Shown here: positions 19,613 to 28,216 of the stretch, piece after piece
How the letters are laid out: the number at the start of each line of letters is the position of its first letter
How positions within the stretch are numbered: the stretch's first letter is position 1
NCBI GenBank assembly: GCA_031178355.1
Contig: JAPSJC010000001.1
Span: 1-64,000, forward strand
DNA from: Ureibacillus sp.
GTDB taxonomy: Bacteria > Bacillota > Bacilli > Bacillales_A > Planococcaceae
Reading direction: 5' to 3'
DNA: 64,000 nucleotides
Notes under the pieces: generated by a model
What the model was told of the DNA's origin: nothing
What the model saw: only the letters and a program-made list of their open reading frames with translations
Database searches by the model: none
Translations under genes and position numbers: made by a program

Positions 19613-20824
19613 TTGAATATTATTTGGGGTATATTCGGAATAGTTATTGTATTAGGTATTGCTTTTTTGTTGTCAAATCATCGTAGGAATATTAAGTGGA
19701 GAACGATCATTGCAGGATTAATCATTCAGCTATTATTTGCTTTTATCGTACTGAAATGGGAGTTTGGACGAGAAGCACTTAACAATTTATCAAACGGTGT
19801 GCAACGTTTAATTTCTTATGCGAATGAAGGTATTAGCTTTTTATTTGGTCCTTTGGCTGACACTCAATTAAATGGATTTGTATTTGCAATCCATGTATTA
19901 ACAGTCATTATTTTCTTCTCATCCTTAATATCAGTTCTTTATTATTTAGGAATTATGCAATTAATCATTCGCTTTATTGGTGGGGGATTATCAAAAGTTC
20001 TTGGGACGAGTAAAGCGGAATCGATTAATTCAGCTGCTAACATTTTTGTTGGCCAAACAGAAGCTCCATTAGTAATAAGACCGTTCTTAGGTAGATTGAC
20101 AAAATCTGAAATGTTTGCTGTAATGACAGGTGGTTTAGCATCGGTTTCGGGTTCGGTTTTAATCGGGTATTCTTTACTTGGAGTACCATTAGAGTATCTA
20201 TTAGCAGCAAGTTTCATGGCTGCACCTGCTGGTTTAATCTTGGCAAAGTTAATGATTCCAGAAACTGAAAAAGTGGATGATTCAGAATTCTCACTTGAGA
20301 AAGATCGCGACTCTGCAAATGTAATTGATGCTGCAGCGCGTGGTGCAGGTGATGGATTGAGACTGGCAGTAAATGTTGGTGCAATGTTATTAGCGTTTAT
20401 TGCTTTAATCGCTTTAATTAATGGTATTTTAGGTGGTCTATCAGGTCTAATTGGTTTTGAAGGAGTTACATTAGAATCCTTAATTGGGTACGTATTTTCA
20501 CCATTGGCATTTGCTATAGGCGTGCCGTGGGAAGAGGCTGTTAAAGCTGGGTCGTTTATAGGACAAAAACTGATCTTAAATGAATTTGTAGCATATTCAA
20601 ATTTCGCTCCTGAAATCCCAGATTTAGCTCCAAAAACAGTCATCATTGTAAGCTTTGCATTATGTGGTTTTGCTAATTTAAGTTCGATGGCAATTTTAAT
20701 TGGTGGTTTAGGTTCTATGGCTCCAAGCAAACGACCTTTGATTGCTAATTTAGCAATAAGAGCAGTAATTGCAGGAACATTAGCATCACTATTAAGTGCT
20801 TCAATCGCAGGGATGTTTTTATAA
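19613..20824 (+). CDS. NupC-family nucleoside transporter
   Basis: This concentrative nucleoside transporter (CNT family) imports nucleosides with H+ or Na+. The 403-residue protein is highly hydrophobic, with about ten membrane segments. It carries the CNT signatures around FVGQTEAPL (near residue 145) and the C-terminal ALCGFANLSS (near residue 346). The TTG start follows GAGGGTGA at a good distance. Substrate preference (pyrimidine versus purine nucleosides) cannot be read from the sequence. It stands alone between two terminators, convergent with the HisA-like gene. Confidence 0.93.
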   Translation: MNIIWGIFGIVIVLGIAFLLSNHRRNIKWRTIIAGLIIQLLFAFIVLKWEFGREALNNLSNGVQRLISYANEGISFLFGPLADTQLNGFVFAIHVLTVIIFFSSLISVLYYLGIMQLIIRFIGGGLSKVLGTSKAESINSAANIFVGQTEAPLVIRPFLGRLTKSEMFAVMTGGLASVSGSVLIGYSLLGVPLEYLLAASFMAAPAGLILAKLMIPETEKVDDSEFSLEKDRDSANVIDAAARGAGDGLRLAVNVGAMLLAFIALIALINGILGGLSGLIGFEGVTLESLIGYVFSPLAFAIGVPWEEAVKAGSFIGQKLILNEFVAYSNFAPEIPDLAPKTVIIVSFALCGFANLSSMAILIGGLGSMAPSKRPLIANLAIRAVIAGTLASLLSASIAGMFL

Positions 20825-20830
20825 AAATAA

Positions 20831-20864
20831 GGCATACGATTTTTATAAATCGTATGCCCTTTAT
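20831..20864. terminator. Bidirectional terminator between nupC-like and hisA-like genes
   Basis: GGCATACGATTT (20831-20842) pairs perfectly with AAATCGTATGCC (20847-20858), with a T-rich flank on the + side and an A-rich flank on the other. Confidence 0.88.
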
Positions 20865-20865
20865 T

Positions 20866-21633
20866 TTATTTATTTAAACAGAATGAAACAACATCTTTGT
20901 AAGGCAGAGTGCCTCCAAAAATATCAAGAGCGCTTCCAATAGTTACATGGAGTTTCCCGTTAGAAAGCTCTTCAAATTTTCTTAAGTCCTCCAAAGAGCG
21001 AACTCCACCGGCGTATGTAGTAGGGATGGAAGTCCAATTAGCTAAGTCGCGAACTAATTCTTCTTGCATACCACTACGTTTACCCTCAACATCCACTGCG
21101 TGAATTAATAACTCATCACAATATTGTTCGATATAAGGTATAGTTTTTTCATTTACCTCAAAATCGCTAAATTTTGTCCATTTATTAGTGACAACAAACC
21201 ATTTACCGTCACGTTTACGGCAACTTAAATCAATCACAATGTGTTCTTTTCCAACAGCTTCAATTAATTTGTCTAATCTGTCCATATCTAATTGTCCATC
21301 GTGAAATATGTAAGAGGTAATAATAATATGAGAAGCTCCTGCTTCAATATATTTTTTTGCATTTTCAGCGGTGATGCCCCCACCAACTTGTAAACCGCCT
21401 GGAAAGGCTTTTAAGGCTAAGAGTGCAGCATCCTCATTTCCAGACCCTAACATGATAACATGTCCACCGGTTAAACCATCCTCTTTAAACAACTGAGCAT
21501 AGTATGCTGAATCATATTCCGAAATAAAATTCTCAATAACAGTCTGATCTTTGTGCCCTAAAGTACTACCAACAATTTGTTTAACTTTCCCATCATGTAG
21601 ATCGATACATGGTCTAAATTCCAAAATACTCAC
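20866..21633 (-). CDS. Eukaryote-type ProFAR isomerase (HisA/HIS6-like)
   Basis: HisA isomerises ProFAR to PRFAR, the fourth step of histidine synthesis, on a TIM barrel. The 255-residue protein resembles fungal and plant HIS6 rather than the bacterial form: CIDLHDGKVKQIVGSTL at the N terminus, LQVGGGI, VIDLSCRK, NKWTKFSD and TIGSALDIFGG all follow the eukaryotic pattern as I remember the yeast protein. The catalytic Asp pair (in CIDLH and VDVEG) is present. No other his gene is in the window. The start is GTG at 21633, with AAGGG only 3-4 nt upstream; TTG three codons later is an alternative. It is probably acquired by transfer. Confidence 0.85.
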   Translation of the reverse strand: MSILEFRPCIDLHDGKVKQIVGSTLGHKDQTVIENFISEYDSAYYAQLFKEDGLTGGHVIMLGSGNEDAALLALKAFPGGLQVGGGITAENAKKYIEAGASHIIITSYIFHDGQLDMDRLDKLIEAVGKEHIVIDLSCRKRDGKWFVVTNKWTKFSDFEVNEKTIPYIEQYCDELLIHAVDVEGKRSGMQEELVRDLANWTSIPTTYAGGVRSLEDLRKFEELSNGKLHVTIGSALDIFGGTLPYKDVVSFCLNK

Positions 21634-21786
21634 AAGCCCTTCATTTATCTTTATATTAATAATATCATTGTCCCCTTTTCATGAGAAAGAATATATATTA
21701 TAAAGAACAATATTTATGAAAAGGACAGTACGCCTTGGATATGATAAAATCGAAGATACGAGAAAAATGTAAGGGAGGTTGACATA

Positions 21787-24291
21787 ATGGTAAGTAACTT
21801 TGATTTATTTGAAGTGAATAAATTATTCGTACTTGGTCGACCTATTGTTTCAATTTATCATAATCCCTCCAATATGTATTCTGTAGTTAGAGTAAAAATA
21901 CAAGAAACGAACCTTCAATATGAAGATAAAGAAATTATGGTCATTGGTTATTTTCCTCAGCTTGTTGAAGATGAATTATACCGTTTTACAGGTGTTGTTA
22001 AAAACCATCCAAAATATGGCCAGCAATTTCAAGTAGATACTTTTGTTAAAGAAGTTCCTGCTACGGAAACAGGTGTCATTCATTATTTATCTAGTGATTT
22101 ATTTCCAGGAATTGGTCGTAAAACTGCAGAAATTATTGTAGATAAGCTAGGTGTAGAGGCTATTAAAAAAATAATGGAAGATCCTAGTGCCTTGGATATT
22201 GTACCAAGGTTAAATGACGATAAAAAAATAGCGATTCGTGAAACTCTTGAACAAAACCTAGGGTTAGAACGTATTATTATTCAATTAAATCAGTGGGGTT
22301 TTGGTCCACAAATTGGGATGAAAATCTATCAAACATACCGTGAAGATACGATTTCGATTATTACGGAAAATCCATACCAACTAATAGAAGATGTAGAAGG
22401 AATTGGTTTTGGACGAGCAGATGAACTAGGGGCCAGGCTTGGAATTACAGGAAATCATCCTGATCGTATAAAAGCAGGAGTATTACATGTATTAAACAAT
22501 GCTTCCTTATCAGATGGACACGTTTTTTTAGATGCTGAGTTTGTGTTGCCTGAAGTTAAGACAATGCTAGAGCGAAGTCAGCCTGTAGAAATTCCATATG
22601 AAGCAATTTCGAAGTCAATTATTGAAATGAGAGAAGAAAGTAAAATTTGTGGTGAAGAAACGAGACTTTACTTACCTTCGTTATATTTTAGTGAAATTGG
22701 TATCGCTTCAAAAATTGTAGACTTACTTTCGAAAAATAAAAATCAACAACGTTTTTCTAAAGATGAAATTCGAAAAGCCATTGGTGAAGTGGAAGAACGA
22801 TTTGAAGTAACATATGCTGAAACGCAAGCAAATGCAATTGAATGTGCACTAAATTCCTCCGTTATGATTTTAACAGGGGGACCAGGAACAGGAAAAACAA
22901 CCGTTATTCGAGGCTTGGTTGAAGTCTATGCAGAGTTAAATGGACTCTCCTTAAATCCAAAGGAGTATGCTAAAAAAGAAGAGGCATTTCCTATTGTTTT
23001 AGCAGCGCCAACTGGACGAGCTGCTAAACGATTAGCAGAGTCGACGGAACTACCTGCGATGACAATACATCGCTTACTAGGATTTAATGGGCTAGAAAAA
23101 GAAGAAGAAACAGAACGTGAAATTGATGGAAGACTGATTATTATTGATGAAATGTCAATGGTGGACACATGGCTTGCACACCAATTATTAAAAAGTATAA
23201 ACGAGGATGCACAAGTCGTTTTTGTAGGTGACCAAGATCAGCTCCCGCCAGTGGGACCTGGACAAGTCTTAAAAGATTTATTGGCATCGAAACAAATACC
23301 AACAGTGGAATTAACCGATGTGTATAGACAGGCTGAGGGTTCGACGATTATTGAACTTGCACACCAAATTAAAAAAGGTGATATACCTAATGAATCGAAA
23401 GTAATTGAAAAAACTGTTGATCGATCCTTTATTAAAGCTTCTGCAGACCAAATTCCAAGTGTCGTTACACAAATAGTGAAAGGTGCTATTGCGAAAGGTC
23501 AGTCTATTAAAGATATTCAAGTACTTGCACCAATGTATAAGGGTCCTGCTGGAATTGATTCATTAAACAAAAAAATACAAGAATTTGTTAATCCTAATAT
23601 AGATGGATCAAGAAAAGAATTAGCATACGGTGATGTTGTGTATCGTATAGGAGACAAAGTCTTACAACTCGTTAATCAACCAGAAAGTAATGTTTTTAAT
23701 GGTGATATGGGTGAAGTAATTGCAATTATAAAAGCAAAAGAAACCGTAGAAAAACAAGACTTATTGGTTGTATCTTTTGATGGTAACGAAATTACTTACC
23801 AAAGAGCAGACTTGAACCAAATTACACTGGCATACTGTTGCTCAATTCACAAATCTCAAGGAAGCGAATTCCAGACAGTGATCATGCCAATTGTACGTGG
23901 CTATTCTAAAATGCTTCGTCGCAACTTATTATATACTGGTATCACAAGAGCTAAAAACTACTTAATCCTCTGTGGAGAACCAGAAATTCTTACGATGGGA
24001 TTAAATAAAACGGATGATTTACAAAGATTAACAAGTCTCCGTGCCAGGTTAAACCCAATGGATCAAGATGAAGTGTTTATTCAAGAAGAAGAATCTATTT
24101 TGAAACCAAATCAGAGTGTAAAGTCGAAATCAAAAGAAAAAGATTTGAATTTAGTTAAGGAACAGCAAGAAATATTTACTGTGTTGGGTGAAGCTGTAAT
24201 ACCAGCATTAACAAATGAAACAGTTCATACCATTCACCCATTGATTGGAATGAATGGCATATCACCATTTGATTTTATGGTAGATGATTAG
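21787..24291 (+). CDS. recD2: RecD-like 5'-3' DNA helicase RecD2
   Basis: RecD2 is a superfamily 1B helicase without RecBC partners, implicated in replication-fork maintenance and repair. Its 834 residues include an N-terminal OB-like domain, helix-hairpin-helix repeats (around GIGRKTAEIIVDKLG and VEGIGFGRADELG), Walker A GGPGTGKTT near 364, motif II DEMSMVD, and the C-terminal UvrD-like motif HKSQGSEF. GGGAGG lies 9 nt before the ATG. In B. subtilis (yrrC) it follows yrrB; here the nucleoside transporter and hisA-like gene are inserted between. A terminator follows. Confidence 0.95.
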   Translation: MVSNFDLFEVNKLFVLGRPIVSIYHNPSNMYSVVRVKIQETNLQYEDKEIMVIGYFPQLVEDELYRFTGVVKNHPKYGQQFQVDTFVKEVPATETGVIHYLSSDLFPGIGRKTAEIIVDKLGVEAIKKIMEDPSALDIVPRLNDDKKIAIRETLEQNLGLERIIIQLNQWGFGPQIGMKIYQTYREDTISIITENPYQLIEDVEGIGFGRADELGARLGITGNHPDRIKAGVLHVLNNASLSDGHVFLDAEFVLPEVKTMLERSQPVEIPYEAISKSIIEMREESKICGEETRLYLPSLYFSEIGIASKIVDLLSKNKNQQRFSKDEIRKAIGEVEERFEVTYAETQANAIECALNSSVMILTGGPGTGKTTVIRGLVEVYAELNGLSLNPKEYAKKEEAFPIVLAAPTGRAAKRLAESTELPAMTIHRLLGFNGLEKEEETEREIDGRLIIIDEMSMVDTWLAHQLLKSINEDAQVVFVGDQDQLPPVGPGQVLKDLLASKQIPTVELTDVYRQAEGSTIIELAHQIKKGDIPNESKVIEKTVDRSFIKASADQIPSVVTQIVKGAIAKGQSIKDIQVLAPMYKGPAGIDSLNKKIQEFVNPNIDGSRKELAYGDVVYRIGDKVLQLVNQPESNVFNGDMGEVIAIIKAKETVEKQDLLVVSFDGNEITYQRADLNQITLAYCCSIHKSQGSEFQTVIMPIVRGYSKMLRRNLLYTGITRAKNYLILCGEPEILTMGLNKTDDLQRLTSLRARLNPMDQDEVFIQEEESILKPNQSVKSKSKEKDLNLVKEQQEIFTVLGEAVIPALTNETVHTIHPLIGMNGISPFDFMVDD

Positions 24292-24305
24292 AATTTTGTA
24301 TGTTT

Positions 24306-24332
24306 ACCCCTGCATAAAATGTAGGGGTTTTT
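24306..24332 (+). terminator. Terminator of recD2
   Basis: ACCCCTGCAT (24306-24315) pairs with ATGTAGGGGT (24319-24328) and is followed by Ts. Confidence 0.88.
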
Positions 24333-24401
24333 AATTATTTAGTTCAATATTAAGTAAACCATGCATATGTTGATGTAAAAACAAGTTAAGGGTGTGCTTT
24401 G

Positions 24402-24854
24402 TTGGAAACCATTCAAAAGATGTATGAACATTTAATTTGGGCAAATAAACGAATACTTGCTACTTTGCATACTATAAACGAGGATCAGCAAGAAGTAATT
24501 CGTTTATTTTCCCATATTTTATTTTCGGAAATTATATGGATGGCACGATTGCAAGGAATTGATAGTTCAAAACTACCTCTATGGGCAAATGTTGATATTA
24601 GCGTATGTGAACAATTAGTTAAGAGAAATGAAGAAAACATAATTTCATATTTATTAAATTTGTCTAAAGAAGATCTCGAAAAAAGTGTAACTTACAAAAA
24701 TAGTAAGGGACAGGAATTTCAAAACACCATTCGTGAAATATTAACACATGTATCTTTACATGGTCACTATCATAGAGGACAGATTAATACTAGGTTACGA
24801 TTACAAGATGCTGAACCTATTATGTTAGATTTTATCCATTATGTTAGAACATAA
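24402..24854 (+). CDS. DinB-family putative metalloenzyme
   Basis: This is a four-helix DinB/YfiT-like protein of 150 residues. Members bind a divalent metal through three histidines and include thiol-dependent transferases. Candidate ligands are the His of LFSHILF (near 39) and two in the HVSLHGHYHRGQ motif near 121-132. The actual reaction is unknown. Two adjacent TTG codons (24399, 24402) can start it; the second is 7 nt from AAGGGTG. The next gene follows after a few bases, so the two probably share a transcript. Confidence 0.8.
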   Translation: METIQKMYEHLIWANKRILATLHTINEDQQEVIRLFSHILFSEIIWMARLQGIDSSKLPLWANVDISVCEQLVKRNEENIISYLLNLSKEDLEKSVTYKNSKGQEFQNTIREILTHVSLHGHYHRGQINTRLRLQDAEPIMLDFIHYVRT

Positions 24855-24868
24855 GGAAGGTGAATAGG

Positions 24869-25516
24869 TTGGATCACTCAAATCGTCATGTGAAGAAACC
24901 GTACCGAATTATCACGACAATTGGTAATGGTGAAGTAAGTGTTGAACCTAACTATGCCGAGTTAAGAATTGAAGTTGTAACACAATCAAGGGATATAAAC
25001 GAAGCGCAACGTGAAAATGCTAACATTATGAATCAAGTAATACTTGCGCTACTTCAGCTTACTATTACACAAGAAGATATTCAAACGGCATCCTTTAATA
25101 TTTTCCCACAATATGATTATGTCGAAGGTCGTCAAATATTTCGTGGGTATGAAGTAACAAACGCAATTACAGTGAAAGTAAGAAACGTTCAAGAAGTTGG
25201 AAGGGTCATTGATGTGGCTGTACAAAGTGGTGCAAATCGCATTTCTTCTATAGAATTTAAATTAGAGAATGAAAATAGGTATTACCATCAATCATTACAA
25301 ATTGCTTTGTTGGATGCAATATCAAAAGCTAGGACAATTGCGGAAACGTTAAAATTACCCTACGCCCCTCAGCCTATAGAAATAATAGAGGGCGATACGG
25401 AAGAACCCCCTGTATTATATAGAGCGGTCGCGATGACCCAAGAATCAGTCCAAACGCCTATTGAAATTGGATTAATTACAATCAAGTCAAAAGTAACAGT
25501 AAATTTCCAATACTAA
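24869..25516 (+). CDS. SIMPL (DUF541) domain protein
   Basis: The 215-residue product is a single SIMPL/DUF541 domain (family of oxidative-stress and signalling-associated proteins of undefined biochemistry). Typical features are the GNGEVSVEPNYAELRIEV strand near the N terminus, QDI-type loop, YEVTNAITVKV and the C-terminal SKVTVNF strand. No signal peptide is visible, so it may be cytoplasmic, unlike many family members. A GTG at 24860 lies in the AAGGAAGGTG ribosome-binding site; TTG at 24869 is preferred. It is probably translated with the DinB-like gene. Confidence 0.82.
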   Translation: MDHSNRHVKKPYRIITTIGNGEVSVEPNYAELRIEVVTQSRDINEAQRENANIMNQVILALLQLTITQEDIQTASFNIFPQYDYVEGRQIFRGYEVTNAITVKVRNVQEVGRVIDVAVQSGANRISSIEFKLENENRYYHQSLQIALLDAISKARTIAETLKLPYAPQPIEIIEGDTEEPPVLYRAVAMTQESVQTPIEIGLITIKSKVTVNFQY

Positions 25517-25525
25517 TTCTAAAAG

Positions 25526-25566
25526 CTGTCTTAAAAGTATAAACTTTTAAGGCAGTTTATTATTTG
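25526..25566 (+). terminator. Terminator after the SIMPL gene
   Basis: CTGTCTTAAAAGT (25526-25538) pairs with ACTTTTAAGGCAG (25543-25555) with one G-U, followed by a moderate T-rich tract. Confidence 0.75.
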
Positions 25567-25601
25567 AGTGGTGTTTTCACTTTTCTTCTTCACAAGGACA
25601 T

Positions 25602-25610
25602 TGGTATAAT
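25602..25610 (+). promoter_or_regulatory. Extended -10 promoter before the DUF1801 gene
   Basis: TG-G-TATAAT is a perfect extended -10 located 33 nt before the proposed GTG start. No good -35 was found. Confidence 0.45.
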
Positions 25611-25642
25611 TTTTCCAGATGACTACAATGGAGGATAGAAGT

Positions 25643-26083
25643 GTGACAAAGTATGAAGCTAAAACGAAAATGACGGACCAAAGTGTAATTGAATTTATTG
25701 AATCCGTTGAGAGTGAAAAGAAACGCGAAGACGCTTATAAACTATTAAAAATCTTTGAAGAAACTTCGGGATACGAAGCAAAGATGTGGGGTCCAAGTAT
25801 TATTGGTTTCGGCTCTTACCATTACAAATATGCTTCCGGTCACGAGGGAAATGCGGCATTAGTAGGTTTTTCACCAAGAAAAGCAAAAATCAGCCTCTAT
25901 TTTGCACCTGGTGATCATCGTAGAGAAGAGTTGCTTTTACGCTTTGGTAAACACACAACTGGAAAAGCTTGTGTTTACATAAATAAAATTGCAGATATTA
26001 AAGAAGACGTTTTGAAAGAATTGATTACTCAATCGATTGATTTTCTACAGAAATTGTATCCAAATAATAAAGAAACTTTTTGA
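25643..26083 (+). CDS. DUF1801 domain protein
   Basis: The 146-residue protein matches the DUF1801 (YdhG-like) fold, with the GFGSYHYKYASGHEG core and the ISLYFAPG strand. The family's function is not established, though some members are near iron or frataxin-like proteins. The longest frame starts at ATG 25619, but GGAGG (25630-25634) lies inside it and 8 nt before GTG 25643, which is therefore chosen. It overlaps no neighbour; spo0M starts 50 nt downstream and may share the transcript. Confidence 0.8.
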   Translation: MTKYEAKTKMTDQSVIEFIESVESEKKREDAYKLLKIFEETSGYEAKMWGPSIIGFGSYHYKYASGHEGNAALVGFSPRKAKISLYFAPGDHRREELLLRFGKHTTGKACVYINKIADIKEDVLKELITQSIDFLQKLYPNNKETF

Positions 26084-26133
26084 GAGTTCAATCCGTAGTA
26101 AAGAGGTATTCACTATGCACAGGAGGAGATAAT

Positions 26134-26904
26134 ATGTCTTTTTTTAACAAAATGTTAGCTAGTATTGGAATCGGATCGTCAAAAGTTGATACAAAATTAG
26201 AGAAATCTTCATACGAAGCTGGGGAACTAGTTCGGGGAGAAGTAGAGATTATTGGTGGTAATGTGGAGCAAAAAATTGATGCTATTTATTTAACATTGTT
26301 CACAACTTACATTAAAGAAATAGATGACACAAAATACAATTCAAAAGCACCAATTGAAAATTTTAGGGTGAGCGAACCATTTGTTATTCAACCAAATGAA
26401 AGAAAGTCTATCCCGTTTTCGTTTCAATTACCACTTGATATACCGGTTACTGTAGGTAGTACTCGTGTATGGGTCAAAACGGAGTTAGATATTCGGAGTG
26501 GTGCTGATTCGGAAGATAAGGATTATATTGAGGTTCGTCCATCAAAGATAGCTGCACGTGTGTTAGATGAAGTGCAAAACCTTGGATTCACGCTTCGTAA
26601 AGCAGAGTGCGAACAAGCTTCGAACCGATATCGTAGAAAATATCCATTTATACAAGAATTTGAATTTGTACCAGTCAGAGGATTGTTCCGTGGTAGACTT
26701 GATGAGTTAGAAATCGTATTTCTTTCGCAAACAGAGAGTTCCGTTGATCTATTAATGCAAGTCGATCGTAAAGCTAGAGGTTTTGGCGGCTTTTTAGCTG
26801 AAGCATTAGATGCAGATGAAAGTCATGTGCGTTTAACTATTTCGGTACAAGACTTACCAAACCTCCAAAATAAACTGGAACAAACGATATCAAGATATTC
26901 TTAA
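26134..26904 (+). CDS. spo0M: Sporulation-control protein Spo0M
   Basis: Spo0M is an arrestin-like cytoplasmic protein that influences sporulation onset and cell shape in Bacillus. The 256-residue product begins MSFFNKMLASIGIGSSKVDT, typical of the family, and continues through two beta-sandwich halves (for example the WVKTELDIRSGADSEDKDY segment). A perfect AGGAGG lies 7 nt before the ATG. The longest frame adds 18 upstream residues that include the ribosome-binding site and is rejected. A strong terminator follows. Confidence 0.92.
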   Translation: MSFFNKMLASIGIGSSKVDTKLEKSSYEAGELVRGEVEIIGGNVEQKIDAIYLTLFTTYIKEIDDTKYNSKAPIENFRVSEPFVIQPNERKSIPFSFQLPLDIPVTVGSTRVWVKTELDIRSGADSEDKDYIEVRPSKIAARVLDEVQNLGFTLRKAECEQASNRYRRKYPFIQEFEFVPVRGLFRGRLDELEIVFLSQTESSVDLLMQVDRKARGFGGFLAEALDADESHVRLTISVQDLPNLQNKLEQTISRYS

Positions 26905-26914
26905 TACACATTTG

Positions 26915-26947
26915 AAAGCTCAGGATTGTAAAACCTGAGCTTTTTTA
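26915..26947 (+). terminator. Terminator of spo0M
   Basis: AAAGCTCAGG (26915-26924) pairs perfectly with CCTGAGCTTT (26934-26943), followed by Ts. Confidence 0.9.
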
Positions 26948-27079
26948 TTATTTTTCGAATATTACATCATTTTAAAAAAGTATAAAAATTTCATATTTAA
27001 CATGATATTATGTTTTATGTTCTTATAAAAATTATTCTTGCTAAAGAACATATTAAACATGATGAAGTGGGGTCATTTT

Positions 27080-28108
27080 ATGAAATATAGTTTTCGAAAT
27101 GATTATAGTGAACTATGTCACCCGGCGTTACTCTCGGCATTACTTCAAGCTAGTAATGAACAAAATAAAGGCTATGGAATGGACAAACATTCTGACAATG
27201 CAAAACAATTAATAAGACAAAAACTTGAAACTGAAAATTGTGATATTCATTTTGTAACGGGTGGAACACAAGCGAATGCCACGGTAATCTCATATATATT
27301 ACGTCCCTATGAGGCTGTACTAGCTTGCAGTACGGCACATATCAATGTATATGAAACGGGTGCAATTGAAGCAACTGGACATAAAATAGTGACTGTAGAA
27401 GGAACTGATGGGAAACTAACACCTTCTGATGTTGAACATGCATTAAAATTACACTATGACGAACATATGGTGAAAATAGGGATGGTCTACATTTCCCAAT
27501 CTACTGAATTAGGAACTGTATATAGCTATACTGAACTACAAGCAATTTATAATTATTGCAAGGAACAAAATTTATATTTATTTATCGACGGTGCAAGACT
27601 TGCAAGTGGGCTCGCTGCAAGTGATGTAACATTAAATATGTTTAAAGACTTATGCGATTGTTTTTATATTGGTGGAACGAAAATCGGTATGTTAAGCGGA
27701 GAAGCCATTGTTCTATTTAATGATCGACTAAAACCATATTTCAGACATCATATAAAAAATAAAGGGGCCTTGCTTGCAAAAGGATACGTTGTAGGCATTC
27801 AATTTGAAAGAATATTTCAAGACGATCTATATTTACAATTAGGTTACCAAATAAATGACCTCGCACGCTTCTTAACAAATCAATTAAAGGAGTTAGATGT
27901 TCCATTCTTTAGTGAATCTTCTACGAATCAGATTTTTCCAATATTCAGCAAAAAAGTTGTGGAACAATTAAGCGAATTGTATGATTTTGAAGTTTGGGAA
28001 GAAGTAACAGATGGATTTGCAATTCGTTTCGTAACTTCGTGGTTTACAACTAAAGAAATATGCGAAGAGTTGATAGAAGATATTAAGAATATTATGAATA
28101 AAATGTAG
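27080..28108 (+). CDS. Low-specificity threonine aldolase-like PLP enzyme
   Basis: This fold-type I PLP enzyme of the beta-eliminating lyase group probably cleaves threonine or allo-threonine to glycine and acetaldehyde. The 342 residues show FVTGGTQANATV (cofactor phosphate region, near 62), LFIDGARLASGL with the PLP-ring Asp (near 167) and the Schiff-base lysine in IGGTKIGML (near K197). The ATG at 27080 is preferred to one 14 codons upstream because of the family N terminus (MKYSFRNDYSE); the ribosome-binding site (GTGGGG) is weak. It is a single-gene unit. Confidence 0.87.
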   Translation: MKYSFRNDYSELCHPALLSALLQASNEQNKGYGMDKHSDNAKQLIRQKLETENCDIHFVTGGTQANATVISYILRPYEAVLACSTAHINVYETGAIEATGHKIVTVEGTDGKLTPSDVEHALKLHYDEHMVKIGMVYISQSTELGTVYSYTELQAIYNYCKEQNLYLFIDGARLASGLAASDVTLNMFKDLCDCFYIGGTKIGMLSGEAIVLFNDRLKPYFRHHIKNKGALLAKGYVVGIQFERIFQDDLYLQLGYQINDLARFLTNQLKELDVPFFSESSTNQIFPIFSKKVVEQLSELYDFEVWEEVTDGFAIRFVTSWFTTKEICEELIEDIKNIMNKM

Positions 28109-28162
28109 ATTTTAACAGTAACTAGTACTATTATTTAATAAAATACGCTACTAGCATGGTTT

Positions 28163-28199
28163 GTCCATTACGCTAACGCTTTGCGTAATGGACTTTTTT
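28163..28199 (+). terminator. Terminator of the threonine aldolase gene
   Basis: GTCCATTACGC (28163-28173) pairs perfectly with GCGTAATGGAC (28183-28193), followed by six Ts. The MFS gene starts 24 nt after the stem. Confidence 0.9.
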
Positions 28200-28216
28200 A
28201 TTTGGAGGATAAACAA

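Noticed and set aside
19942-20835. 297-aa open frame antisense to the nucleoside transporter
   Set aside because: It is antisense to an intact CNT transporter gene, has no ribosome-binding site, and its composition (many K, P, N, I) is that of a reverse-complement shadow.
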